Shown in pieces: positions 10,894-40,252 of a stretch of DNA of 64,000 nt. Source of the stretch: Sphaeramia orbicularis (taxonomy: Eukaryota; Chordata; Actinopteri; Kurtiformes; Apogonidae); assembly GCF_902148855.1 (NCBI RefSeq), contig NC_043965.1:26121523-26185522 (forward strand), given 5' to 3'. The first letter of the stretch is position 1, and every line of letters starts with the position of its first letter. The notes beneath the pieces were generated by a model. That model was not told the origin of the DNA and searched no databases. It saw only the letters and a list, made by a program, of their open reading frames with translations. Both the position numbers and the translations under genes were made by a program.

Positions 10894-11640
10894 TTAGTGG
10901 TAGGCCTTTTTCAGGTGGCAGGTGCACACGGGCTGACTGGAGCTGGTGCTGGGGCTGGATCTCTGCTGCACCTCCTCCCTGTGCTTTGACTGCTCCTTGT
11001 GTCTGGGCTCCTCTCGGCGCTTCTCCACCTCCTCTGTGTCCCTGACCCTTCTGACTTCCTGGCGAGGTGATGACCTGACGTCTCGGCCCCTCTCTCCCAC
11101 CAGAGCCTTGGAGGGCATGCGCAGGTTCTTGGGGGAGGACATGCTCTGAGTCTGGACCCTCTTGACGTGGTCCACGGCGTACGGCCTTTCGTGGAGATCG
11201 CCTGAGTTCTTGCGCCCTGTGGTTTTATCTGCCATGTACTTCCGGGGTGGATTGGGAGGGGGCTTGTAGGCCTCCAGCTTACGTTTGTGACTCATGGCTG
11301 AAGCACAGCAGATGATAAAGACCATGACGATGAGGAGGGAGGTCACAACTATGATGATGAGTAGATTTTCCTGCAGGAAGTCCACCACCCGACTCAAGAC
11401 AAAATCCTTCAGGCGGATCATGGTGGTGGTGATGGTGTTGGTGAGTGAAGGTGTGTTAGTGGTAGCAGTGACCACAACAGGTGCACGGGTGGAGAAAGAG
11501 ACGGGGAAAAGGAGTTCCAGCTCTGCATCACCACTGCCGTCCATGGAAATGTTGTAAAACATGGGAGTGGCATGGCACACACTGCACCAGAGGGAGATCA
11601 GTGTCACACAGGTGACATAAAACGTCATGTGGGACTTCAT
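10894..11640 (-). CDS. tmem119: Transmembrane protein 119
   Basis: TMEM119 is a type I membrane protein known in mammals as a microglia marker and an osteoblast differentiation factor. This 248-residue protein has a signal peptide (about 1-24), a Thr-rich ectodomain with one N-glycosylation sequon (NIS at 30) and a membrane helix at about 92-114. The conserved juxtamembrane segment follows (SHKRKLEAYKPPPNPPRKYM), then a basic, Ser/Arg-rich tail ending in CTCHLKKAYH. The coding region is one exon. An acceptor (TTGTTGCAG) lies 12 bases upstream of the ATG, so at least one 5' UTR exon lies further right. The position between iscu and coro1c matches human. Fish often have two copies, and I cannot tell which this is. 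Confidence 0.88.
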   Translation of the reverse strand: MKSHMTFYVTCVTLISLWCSVCHATPMFYNISMDGSGDAELELLFPVSFSTRAPVVVTATTNTPSLTNTITTTMIRLKDFVLSRVVDFLQENLLIIIVVTSLLIVMVFIICCASAMSHKRKLEAYKPPPNPPRKYMADKTTGRKNSGDLHERPYAVDHVKRVQTQSMSSPKNLRMPSKALVGERGRDVRSSPRQEVRRVRDTEEVEKRREEPRHKEQSKHREEVQQRSSPSTSSSQPVCTCHLKKAYH

Positions 11641-11862
11641 TTTCTCTTTTCCTGCAACAACAAAAGAAGTGACATTTAATGTTATAAATTCATGTCAAAC
11701 AGAAGTACATTCATTCCCCTCGTATAAGGTTTTCTAATACTGTTTTTTATCTTTGTCACATGTATAAAACCTTGTAGTGTGTAGCAAATCACATTTTCTG
11801 TCTTTAGTGTAACTGTAATGTAGTTGGAATGAGGTTAGATTTCATTTTAAGTTGTTTTAGCT

Positions 11863-11863
<1 letters not shown>

Positions 11864-11911
<48 letters not shown>

Positions 11912-11962
11912 GAAGAAGAAGAAGAAGAAGAAGAAGAAGAAGAAGAAGAAGAAGAAGAAGAA
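11864..11962. repeat. Compound microsatellite (TTA)n then (GAA)n
   Basis: About 16 TTA units pass directly into about 16 GAA units. The GAA part is a pure purine/pyrimidine tract. It lies just upstream of the tmem119 coding exon, probably in its 5' intron. Confidence 0.95.
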
Positions 11963-14900
11963 CTGACTAGTTCATATTGAATTATTCTTTCTTAGTTTAA
12001 GTTATTCAGGGATTATGAGGAAAGGTCTGATTTGTGGAAGCTGAAAAAGTCCCAGCTTTTGTGGGGTTGTTTTATTTTTTCATATTTTATCGTAAACTCT
12101 GTAAACTACACTGTTTCCCATAATAGGAGTAAATTATTTTTATCTTTTCTCAAGAAATGATTGTGACAATGTGATTAATTCTTGAGAGATAAAATGTAAA
12201 TGGGACTCAGTATGTAATCATAGAACCTGGTGGAAGGTGATTACTGATGTGTACAAATAGGAATAAAAAAAGAGGAATGTCTTTAAAACAAAGCTATTCC
12301 AACTGTATGGGCAACAGTGTATTAACACTGGAGGAAAAAGACAAGACAGAGCTTTAACCTGTAATTTTTGTTTCAGTTCATATTAGATTGTTGTCCTTTT
12401 CATTTATAATGTGGATGTTTGGTGATATGTAAAAGCAGATTTTCTTATACTGGGTCTTTATTGAGTTTTCTGATCGTAATGAACTAAACTGAACTAAATG
12501 TTTCAGTTTTTATAGTAGCTTTATTTATTTATTTATTAATTTATTTCCTCATTTTTCAGTTGATTCAGTTCTTTTGCCGCAGCTACCTTTCATTTCCATT
12601 AACCATGATAAGCCTGGTTTCCATCTTGCCTCAGGTTCTTCTAGGTTTTCTGCCTTTCTCCATCTTGCTCCAGATCTATTTTCGCAGTAGCAGAGTAGCC
12701 ATTACTTATTTGGGGTGGAGACAGTGAGTTTGGTGCTGTAGGACTTATAATTTGTAAAGTAGTGGGAGGCCACCCATCCACCACACCAAAGCCAGGAGGA
12801 AGCTATATTCCACAGGCAGCGCAGAGGCGTGGGAGACCTGTGGCTGTGGCCTCTATATTTACACTGGGCAGCAGCTGCTGTGCACCAGCCCACAGCAACA
12901 CAGACCTGATGGAGATATTTCTGCTTCCAAGGAAACCTGCATTTACTTACAGTACATCTGACTGGATAAACTTGTCGTCCCAGTATTACTTTTCATCCAG
13001 CCTTCTCTGTCCCTGTTTCTCCTCTGGCCTTCCAGTGTCAAGACAAAGATAAACTGCAACCTTTTCAGAAGAGCTCAGTCTCCTGCATTTAAAACCTATT
13101 TAACTCTTGACTTGGTGTGTAATTATCCAGTGCTAAGACAAGCTTCTAATCATCATACTGTAGTGAACCTGCTGCTGCTCAGATTTACACTGCACTGTGT
13201 GAAACCCCCTCCCTGTGTGGTCGAACATACAGTATATACTCAGCCTGACCAGATGGTGGGAGGGGTCTCCATCCTTGAATGTACATCTATAGGGCTGTTG
13301 TACCCCTTCAATCCCTATAATTATAGCCATAAATACATTTCCTGTACTTCACCGGTGGGTCAACATTACCTTCCTCTGAAGGCCATCCTAATTACAGGTA
13401 CTTAATTAATCCATTACATGATATTTCAGAACTTAACCTTCTCATGCCTTATTTTTCAACCATGGTACTATTGATGTTGGGTTAATATAAATGAACACAG
13501 ACAATCTGTAAAAAGCACATACACTGGAACATCATATTTGAACAATATATTGGGGATTTGTAATGTATGAGGTTTTATATTTTAACGATTGTACGCATGT
13601 AGTGACTAAGGTCTAATAGATCATTTCAAGTGTGTTGAAATAATCTGTTATAATCAAGACAAGTGTGAAGTTTTATGATGTAAAATATGTTTATTATAAT
13701 GTCTTCTATAACGTCATCTACCTAGAAGTGGACCAAAGGAAGTCCTTTCTTATTTTATGTAGTTAATGGAAACTCTACATAATCGTAGCAAAAAAAAAAG
13801 CTTTTACCACAACATTCAATAAAATCTCATTTTCACTAATAAACTTAAAGCCAATGTTATGATGTTTCATTGACTATAGCAGTCGCATCCCAAAAAAGAC
13901 AATGATTTTTGACTGTATTTTTAAAGATAATGGATATATTGTGTTTTCTTTTCTTTTCTTTTGGATTTGACAAGTGGTAAAACAACTTCATTTGTGGATT
14001 AAACGAGAGAAAGAGAATACAATAAGACGACATACAGTAAATCCTCTGAAACTATTTGAAAATATTCATAACATATATGACACAAACATAAGGGATTTAA
14101 CATAAATAAAAAAATTTTCAACAATGTATTTTATATTACTATAGAAATACTTGCACCAATGCACATTAATATAATATAACATTAATAATCTATAACCTAA
14201 TAGACCAGATGGTAAATGGAGTTGATCCTATTCAGACATCACATCTTCACGGTCCTGAAATCTTTAGCTGTTTTCTTCCTTCTAAACACTATTTTAATAT
14301 CTATAAATATAAATCCATACTTACAGGATGTTTTATCCTGGGTTTATCCTCTGATCACAAGGCGGTGCAGAAGACAGACGAGAAAATGACGGAGACAGAG
14401 GATAACGAGAGAAAAGTAAGCGTGGAAGAGAGTTTCCGAGCATCCACCCGCCCTGATGACTTAGACTGACTTCTTTTTTTTTCTGAGCTCTAAAAAGCCT
14501 GCTCACTGCAAAACCATGTCCATCCCTCTATTTTCTCCTTCTCCTCCCTCTTTTTCTGCCTCCCATCCTCCTTCTTGTTTTATCTGACCTTATGGGGCAG
14601 TAGTTTAGGTAGATTGAACCCTTCTACTGTACACTTTGTCTGCACTGTCAGAGGGAACAATCACACAGAAGACAATGACCTCTGGGTAATGACTCATTTA
14701 AACACTCCTCAAGAGGAGAGGGTCTTTATTTTGAGTAGAAATAATGTTTATTGAAGTATTTACTGATGAGAATGGTTTGATTTTGTCAAACTTCTGTCAC
14801 ATTAGCTCCACTTAAAACTAAATGGTGCAGTGTTCGCTACATGAGTCCCATGTTTTAGGGGAATGAGTATTTCTGTACTTGGCAGGGCGAGTCTGAAGAC

Positions 14901-15360
14901 TTCTCTGCCTCCCACTGAGTCCTCTCTAATTACGTCCCCTTGATTACAGCCTGTCTCTAAAGGGCATACAAGACCAGCACTGGGAGAAAGCACCCCTTTC
15001 ATCCCAAAACACATGTACAGAGCGAACATATAAACTTCATGGTCTTTAAGAAGCGCTTATCTTTCAGTATGCCTCTAAATATGTAGGAGTGTCTATTTAA
15101 GGTCACTCATACCTCCTTTCTAAATTTCATTTGGTTATTTTGACAGATGGTGTGAGATGGTGGCAATACATCTTTTAGGCCTGGGAGTCGAGTGTGAACA
15201 AGGCAGCAATTTACGAGACTAAGGGGTGTAAAAGAAACAGGTTAAGGGAATTTAAGATATAGGGTTTTGTGTGTGTGTAGGATTTTCTGGTACAGAGCTT
15301 TACCAGTTATTTCCAGTTCAAATGCAGTGCAAATCCAGTTTCCAGTGCAAATCTAAAATT
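11963..15360. other. Upstream region of tmem119, no recognised gene
   Basis: I see no protein-coding family here. SELPLG, which sits between TMEM119 and CORO1C in human, is not apparent. Two weak candidates for the tmem119 5' exon and promoter exist on the minus strand. One is a CAGCAGCTGCTG palindrome (12869-12880) next to a TATA-like AAATATAGAG (12851-12860). The other is a donor CCT|GTAAGTATGG near 14323. Neither can be confirmed from sequence. Confidence 0.4.
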
Positions 15361-15367
15361 GTTCAAA

Positions 15368-15445
15368 CTATCAAATTAAATCAAATCAATTTTATTTGTA
15401 GAGCCCTATATCACAACAAGGTTGCCTCACAGGGCTTTACAGAAT
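15368..15445 (+). repeat. Fish dispersed-repeat fragment
   Basis: The stretch AATCAATTTTATTTGTAGAG, then CCTATATCACAACAAGGTTGCC and AGGGCTTTACAG, is a motif I associate with many fish dispersed repeats. It appears here as a short isolated fragment 30 bp from the Tc1 copy at 15477. The family is not assigned. Confidence 0.4.
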
Positions 15446-15476
15446 TAGGTGTGAAAACATGAATATCACTACAGTA

Positions 15477-16026
15477 CAGGGTGGGGAAGCAAAATTTACA
15501 ATATTTTGAGGCAGGGATTGAAAGACAGTGTATGACCAATTAGTTTATTGAAAGTCATGAGAATTTATTTGCCACAAGAAAATTTACATAATAGAAAATG
15601 GTTTTATTCTATGTGTCCTTCTTCTTTCTCAGTAACTGTCTTCACACGCTTCCTGAAACTTGCGCAAGTGTTCCTCAAATATTCGGGTGACAACTTCTCC
15701 CATTCTTCTTTAATAGTATCTTCCAGATTTTCTCGTAATAGTTTTGCTCATAGTCATTCTCTTCTTTCCATTATAAACAGTCTTTATGGACACTCCAACT
15801 ATTTTTGAAATCTCCTTTGGTGTGACGAGTGCATTCAGCAAATCACACACTCTTTGACGTTTGCTTTCCTGATTACTCATATGGGCAAAAGTTTCTGAAA
15901 AGGTATGGATAATAGTGTTAGGTATGATTATGACATCAATATATGTTTGGTTTCAAAACAATTGACGAAGTGCCTGCTGAGAAAAAACAACTAAATGTTC
16001 ATTGTAAATTTTGCTTCCCCACCCTG
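15477..16026 (-). mobile_element. Tc1/mariner-type non-autonomous element, copy 2 (550 bp, inverted)
   Basis: Same family, ends and internal deletion as the element at 4870-5420, in the opposite orientation, with TA duplications at 15475-15476 and 16027-16028. Reading against copy 1, I count about 16 differences, so roughly 97% identity. The transposase N-terminal relic reads MSNQESKRQR. The low divergence suggests fairly recent insertion. Confidence 0.9.
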
Positions 16027-16355
16027 TAGCAGCATGCAAGTTAAAGAATGTATGCATTGCAGGTGTTTCCTGTGCAAACTGGACCTTTCAGCCACTTTTG
16101 TGGAGAAGGGAGCATCAACATATGAACACCCCTCCATTTTTCAACTATGCACTGCTAGTCATACCCTAATCATTACTTATGATTTCTCTTAAAAATGTTT
16201 TTGAGTACATATCCTGATAAAGAGCAAGAGACGCTGACTATCAGGCACACAAAAGAATATAATTCAACCAGAGCATTCCTGTTTATTTGGGCAGCTCAGA
16301 TGTGATCCATCACATCATTTTGACCCAGACTGATTCAAACACTGATTCACTGCTG

Positions 16356-16757
16356 CACTGAAAAAAATCAAAATCTTACCACGTGTATTTTTCTCATTTC
16401 TAGTCAAAATATCTCATCACACTTAAAATAAGACATAATCACCTGAAGAGTAACTTTTCAGTGAGATATACTGAACTTATTTTTAGACAATAGATCTTTT
16501 TTTTTTTTCTTAATTCAAGAATTTTTTTGCTCAATTCAAGCAAAAAAAAATCTGCCAGTGGAACAAATGAAAATAATCGTGGTACAATTTCTTGAAATAG
16601 GATTTTCAAGATATTGTCTAAAATAGATATTGTCCAAAATAAGTGCTTATATCTCACTGAAAAGTTACTCTTTAGGTGATTATGCCTTATTTTAAGTGTA
16701 ATGAGATATTTTGACTAGAAATAAGAAAAATACACTAAGATTTTGATTTTTCCAGTG
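16356..16757. mobile_element. Foldback MITE, about 400 bp
   Basis: The two halves are inverted copies of each other. The left end CACTGAAAAAAATCAAAATC is matched by the right-end complement CACTGGAAAAATCAAAATCTTA. The arms continue for about 170 bp through TCAAAATATCTCAT, AAAATAAGACATAATCACCT and AGTAACTTTTCAGTGAGATAT, around an A/T-rich centre. There is no coding relic and I could not find a clear target duplication, so the superfamily is open (the CACTG ends are compatible with several). Confidence 0.75.
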
Positions 16758-16876
16758 TGAACAAAGTCACTCAGTTAAACTTACAAATGATCATTTTAGC
16801 TATAGTCAAAGGTGGCAACGTGAAAAACATGACATTACGGCTGAATGAGTATCTTTCATTTGCCTGTTAAATACTA

Positions 16877-17276
16877 CAGGGGTTGGACAAAATAATGGAA
16901 ACACCTTAAAAAATCAACAAAATATAATTTAATATGGTGTAGGTCCTCCTTTTGCGGCAATTACAGCCTCAATTCTCCAAGGTATTGATTCATACAACTT
17001 GTGAATTGTTTCCAAAGGAATTTTAAGCCATTCTTCAGTTAGAATACCTACCAACTCTTTTAGAGACGATGGCGGTGGAAATCGACGTCTTACTTGAATC
17101 TCTAAAACTGACCATAAATGCTCAATAATGTTGAGGTCTGGGGACTGTGCCGGCCATACGAGATGCTCAACTTTATTAGAATGTTCCTCATGCCATTCTT
17201 TAACAATTCTAGCTGTATGGATTGGGGCATTATCATCTTGAGGTGAAGGTGTTTCCATTATTTTGTCCAACCCTTG
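16877..17276 (-). mobile_element. Tc1/mariner element, internally deleted, with transposase C-terminal part (400 bp)
   Basis: The ends are inverted repeats of about 30 bp (GGTTGGACAAAATAATGGAA), flanked by TA at 16875-16876 and 17277-17278. The minus strand encodes the last part of a Tc1 transposase: DDNAPIHTARIVKEWH, then WPAQSPDLNIIEHLW with the DxE-type end of the catalytic triad, finishing AAKGGPTPY. The N-terminal DNA-binding part and first catalytic aspartate are missing, so the copy is non-autonomous. The open frame reaches out of the element to 17396 by chance. Confidence 0.9.
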
Positions 17277-20200
17277 TATTTGACCAGTATTAAAGTGAAA
17301 GTCGTTATTGAAGTGAAAGTGGGAACAGAAATTGTTGAAGGACTGACATTTCAAACGTTTTAATCTGACACCTATGATGCACACCTTCCAAATCATACAT
17401 TAAGAAAAACCACAGCTGCATTATTTTTGAGACCCCTAAAATCACGGCATGATCATGATTAAGGATTGACTGATGTAAGAGGATCTCTATATTAGTCTTA
17501 ATGTGATTGTACCATGATGCTTTTGAATTTCCTAAAAAACCTGCTTAGGAATTTTTATTGATTTGACATCGACAAGTGCCTCAGATAATGTCAACATATG
17601 CAGGAAATGTTCTGATCTATTGTCCTGACCATTTGAGGACATATTGGAGTTGGAGCTCTGAGGACAATAGTAGTAAGTCAGTATAATGTCTTCTGCAGTT
17701 TATATTATGGGTCATGACTGCAGCTTGTTATAACCTCTGTCAAATACACCCTATTCTGATGCTGTTCAGTAAATAAAGTTTGCACTGGAGTCAAACATAC
17801 AAAAGAAATGTACATACAAACATTCAACAGGAACAATACACTCCATTTTAAAAATTCTTTATTAATTTTTCTTATAATCAATGTTTGATAGTTGAAGCAA
17901 GAGTAATGAACAAAAATGCAGAGCTGACCTCCACACGAGGCTTCATCCTGGTTTGTTTTTGTCAGATTTACTTTCTTGTGATAATCATACGACCTCTAAT
18001 ATAAGGTTCTGCTTTTCTCATGACGCATTATGGCAAGGTGCAGGGAACACAGACAAGGGGAAACATTTAAAACCCACCTCCCATACAGATACCCTCTTCA
18101 GCACAACCACAAAACAAAACAAAAAAACATTACAGAAAATATGGTCATGTTATTTACACAGCTTTCACTCATTTGTCTAGACCTTAATTACAAACATACA
18201 TCTATCCTTTCAACTGCACGCTTCTCCGACCTACAGTGTCCCTTTGGATCGTTATTCACTACTCCTCAAAACTTAGCTCTTGTGCCGACAGTACTAAAAT
18301 TAATCTATAGAGTGGCAGTCTGATAGATACGACGGGGCAGTAGAATATAAGACAGACCCACATTTCTGTAGCACTCTGTAGATTTCCTTCCACTATTTGA
18401 AATGACTAGCTCCTCAAATTGAGGATTGCATGTCAAAGCCATGATGACTGCGCTTCTTGGTTTGACATCAGTTTATAATACCCGTACCGTGGTGCAAAGT
18501 TTTATAATGTCAGGCGCGCAATGCTTCTGACAAACCCTGATCATGATGGGCTGGCAGGACTAAAGGACGTAAAGAGTCCACTGAATACAGCGTTTGTACC
18601 AGGTATAGCACCTCAAAGTGGTTTTCAATCTGGGCACCTAACAAATCTTCCATTTTCTACATAAATCTACTCACACAACAGTCCCCTAAAACACTTCCAT
18701 GGTCATCTCTATGGCACTTTCAGGTCTTAACAGTGGTAACAAGAATTGAAGGCAAACAACAGACTGAACCATTACCCGTCTCAGCTTCCCACTGGGAAAC
18801 AAATCTAAAACATGAGGGGGGGAAGAAAAGAGCTGGCTGATCCAGCAAAACAGCTCAGATTGGACAGTTCAATGGTTCCATAGCTAGACTAAACAGGGAA
18901 CATTTCCGAAATAACCATTACAAAAAACCAAGTAGTGGAAGTGCTAAGAGGGATATAAGCACAGCTGGAACAAGAAAAAAAGGTTAAAATTAAGGAAAGA
19001 TTAAGTACAAATAACCCAACTATTCAATTCATCCAAGATAGGTCTAGAACATTCTACTGCCAGTTGATTTCATTAACCCCCCATTAGAAATAAAGCAGAA
19101 TACTCCATAATGACCACGACTTAAAAGGCCAAAGACATGAGGCACATAATTACATACTCCAGGCCTTTAAGATCAGTCATAAACAGCTTCTGTAGCAAAC
19201 TCCAGTTTAATCACCTGATGGTTTCAAATAGTCAAATCGATGTGTGATTACTTGGTGTCATTTCAGATCAATTCCTAATTTGTTTGGACAGATAAACCAA
19301 ATCAGAGGTTGGGTTATAACGGAAGAGACAGAAAATAATCCCACTAGACTTGACTACAAATGTATTGAGAAACCCTGTGGATAACAGTGAGGCTGGTGAT
19401 GAAACCTCTTACAAAAACAAAGCAGAGGGAGCAGATGTCCTCTGCAAAAAGACTTACTTTTTCCATGGGCAGCACAAAAACATCACAAAGAAAACCAACC
19501 AGTGCAACTGTGTCACTACAGTAGAGCATTGGATTTTCCCCAACATTACAAACTGCCAATAAGGTCTGTGGAATGTGTCATTTTTTCATACAGCACGTTA
19601 ATATAGAAAGACTGAAAGGAATGCATGTTTATATGGAATATTGTGTCCACTGTCAGCAGAGCATGTCAGACAGACAGGAAGCAACAGGAAAGAAAACAAA
19701 AAGGAAGAAGATGATGAAGAAAAGAAAGAGTGAAATCTGCTGCTGATTTGTGCAGCTTTGACAAAGAGAAGGACTTGTCTTTTATGGCCAGTCAGAGTGC
19801 TTAATGTGAACTGTTGCAGATAAATGTGCCTTACAACAGAATTTATTTGAGTAATTACATTGTTTATAATGTTAATTTACTAATCATAAATTTCCAGATG
19901 ATTTTATTTTAAATTCATACTGAATTTTTGATGAAATCCCCATTTTCTTTGCAGTCTACAGCTCTGGCATAGAATGTTTGCACTCAATAGAAACATACTG
20001 TTAGGAGGTTTCAACACAAATTATAAACATGGCAATGTCCTTTTGGGAGACTTTGGGGGGGGTTGTCAGAAGATGAAATACTGACATCTACCAAAAATAT
20101 TTGAGTGTACAATAGTAAAGGGAGAGAGTTGACACTGGAATTTTCTTGGACATATTACTGAAATGAAAATAATAAAGTAAGAGCTTTTTATACAAATACA

Positions 20201-20478
20201 CACTAAAAATGACTGCCACAGAATAAAAGGAATAGAGTCCTTTGTCACTGAAAAACAAGAATATTTTCCTCTAAATTTGCAACTCATCCTTCTTATTCCA
20301 CCTGTGTTAAATTGCGGGTAAGGGGCTGGCTAAGAAAACGTTCATCTGGAATGTTGCTGGGGGTCGTTGCTGGCAGGCCTCAGAGGAAACACTGTCATAG
20401 AGAGAAGCAGTGACAGGTCCTGCCCACCGCCCAGCCAATAGAACGTCCTGAATTGTAGTGGGTTGGGTAAAGGGGTCC
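17277..20478. other. Probable long 3' UTR of coro1c (from about 17.85 kb) plus intergenic flank
   Basis: No other gene is visible. Minus-strand AATAAA signals downstream of the coro1c stop occur near 19905, 19838 and 17855. Using the last would give a 3' UTR of about 2.6 kb. Choice of end is inference. Confidence 0.4.
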
Positions 20479-37560
<17,082 letters not shown>

Positions 37561-38725
37561 TTATAACGATTAGCAAAATACTCCAAGAACAAAAGGAAAC
37601 ACTTCTGCAGAATGAGAAAGTGAGTTTTTTGTGTTAAATACGTTCCCTTTGCAGATGTCTGATTCACATCACAAGACTGTTTTATTTCTTTCTTTATGAA
37701 AAACCTGTTTCCTCTGCTAGATCAAAAAAAGAAAGAAAATTTTGAGCCAAAACTCAACATATTGCAATATACAACATGAGCCTCAATGTTAAAGTGTGAA
37801 AAACACCACTTTCTGATAAGCAGCACTTTTGTCCTAGTTAAGTGTTAAATTGTCCAAAAACAATTACAAATATATTTCTAACTCATTTCACTGACTTGTT
37901 TCTGTTAATATTATGTTGCACCAAATATTACACATGTAAAAAACAAAACAAAACAACAATTTATTGTCTGCTGGTCACTAAAAAAAAAAAATCCAAAAAA
38001 AAAATCACTTTTTCCAATAGTAGGATGTATCCAAAACAAACACACTTTGTAGATGGTCAGCTAAAATCTCTACCAAGACAAGAATCTGTTGGCAGACAGT
38101 ACTTTGGAAAACAAGTCCACTGAAAAGCTACAAGTCCCACTGCTGGCCTTACAAAAACAGTCCACTTCCAAAGATAATGGAAAACTAGCCAGTTTGAGAT
38201 AAATGGCCAGAAACAAGGTTCAGTCTGACCTATAACCTGGACAGACTTTAAATGTGTTTGGTTTTATGAACATCATGAAATCTTTTATTTTTAGATCAGC
38301 ACATGGTGATAGATTGCCAGCGTGAATCACTAACATGACCAAGGCACAGCACAGGATGTGGGACATGTTTTGGTGGTGGTTTTCCATTGTGTGTTTTGCA
38401 TGTTTGTGAGTGAGAGCAGACAGAAGAAAAAAGGGAAAGAGCCAAAAACAGAGACAAATGCATGTGTGCTGTACATCCGGCAGGACAGGGATCACAACAC
38501 CAGCAGGACGTTCTTCCTGTTGGCTTGCGGGAGTGTTCTAGCTCATCTGTACATTGCATCAGTCATCACGACCATTTACTTTGGATCTCCTAAAAAAGAC
38601 GCTCAAAAACCATCCTCTAAAACAATTTGGTTTGAATGTAGATGCAAGGAACCAAATTGGATTAGTCTAGGAAAGATTTTCGCTAAATTAAAAATTTTAA
38701 TAAAGACTTAAGAAAATTAATTGCC

Positions 38726-38761
38726 ATCCATCTCTGGCCATTCTGATGGCCAGAGATGGAT
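38726..38761. repeat. Perfect 16-bp inverted repeat with 4-base loop
   Basis: ATCCATCTCTGGCCAT is followed by TCTG and then the exact reverse complement ATGGCCAGAGATGGAT. The pairing stops outside these arms, so it is a short isolated stem. It is too short for a usual microRNA precursor. Confidence 0.85.
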
Positions 38762-40252
38762 ACTAAATGTAGTGTTTAAAAAAGATTATGCAATTTTACA
38801 GCACTGGTGGCTAAGAATCAGATAATGGATAATGTAACGCAATCACTCTCAATCTCAAGTATATTAAAAAAAGAGAAGGGTTTTACTCTTATAGCTGAGT
38901 GACGGTTGTCTAGGGCAACTCTGTTGTGATGGGTTTGTTTGTTTACCTTTACAGTTATACATCTGTCACATAGCCTAGTAGATGTAGAGGCTACATGTGA
39001 ACAGACACCTAAATCAACTACCTGTCTGGTGAAGACAGTAATAATTCAAAAGATACTAAGTCCTTGTCTGACCTGAGAGCACAGTGTATATTCACATTTT
39101 TTCCATAGCGCAAATAGGATCCAAACAGGGGAAAATTTTGCTAGGTGGAGATTTATTTCAGTTTTTAGCTATGAAGCAAATTTTGAGCTTCAAACCAATC
39201 AAAAACTAAATCTCTCACCAAACCTGAAAATACAACATCTTGACAGTGATCTCACCTCCCTCATCTCACACTTTCTTGTTTTTACAATCAGTAAATGAAC
39301 TACTGAAACACTATTGAAAAAAAAATCTATTTTATGGGAAGAAAGCTGTGTACATCTTAAACTGAATGTAAATGAAAATGCTCAATATAAGACATATGCA
39401 GTTTGCCTCCTAGACTAGTGTCTGACATGTTAATTGTTGACCACTGCATTTGGTCATTGAGCCAAGAGAGCTGGCGCCCACTGGTCTTATAATGGAACCA
39501 TATGGTCTATTGGCTGGAGTGAATGTCCTCTCAGAAAGTTATCGACCTAATGCCAGTCCATCAACCCTTTAATGTGGCCCATATTTAACATAATGTACCT
39601 TTATTACATTTGTCAAATAAGTGGCTTTGACAAAGTTAATCAATAGTTATTTAAAATTACACGATAGTAGAGACTTACTGAGAAAATCCCAGGATGTAGT
39701 AAGAGTCATCAGGACTGACGTCTAACAAATTATGAATGTACATGGAATTGAACATCTTTCTCTAGGCTTGCGCTAGCCTATCGCCACATCGCCATTGGCA
39801 ATGCATTTTCCTGTTTGGCGAAGTTGTTTTCAACCCGTGTAGCCACAGTGGCGAAGGTATTTTTTTTAGTAAAATCAACCAACATCTCTGATTGAAAATG
39901 TCCGTGCGATAACCAAGGAAAATAACAAATGCCGTCTCCACTACTGAAGAGCGCTGCCGAGAGAAATCGAACTCACCCGAACGTTTCCAAGTTTTTATGA
40001 ATTCACACTGCACACGTCACTTGTGGGAAGTTACTGCTCGTTCAAGTGAAAACAAAACTTATGGCTCATTTCTCTTTTCTCTACCTGCTGAAGCTTTGCT
40101 TTTAAACCTTAGCAGTGAAAATGCTGCTATATTAGTATCACATTAGTGCTGCCTCCGTCGTCTCCATGTTTGTTATCACTGACTTTCTTCTTCTTCTTCT
40201 CAAAAAACTTTACTCTTCTTCGTGGTATTTGTCCAGTATGGTTAATTAAAAG

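Noticed and set aside
16929-17396. 155-codon transposase-like frame as a host gene
   Set aside because: Its C-terminal part is a Tc1 transposase inside a 400-bp deleted element; the first 50 codons are flanking DNA.
38726-38761. microRNA precursor
   Set aside because: A 16-bp stem with a 4-base loop is far too short for Drosha/Dicer processing.
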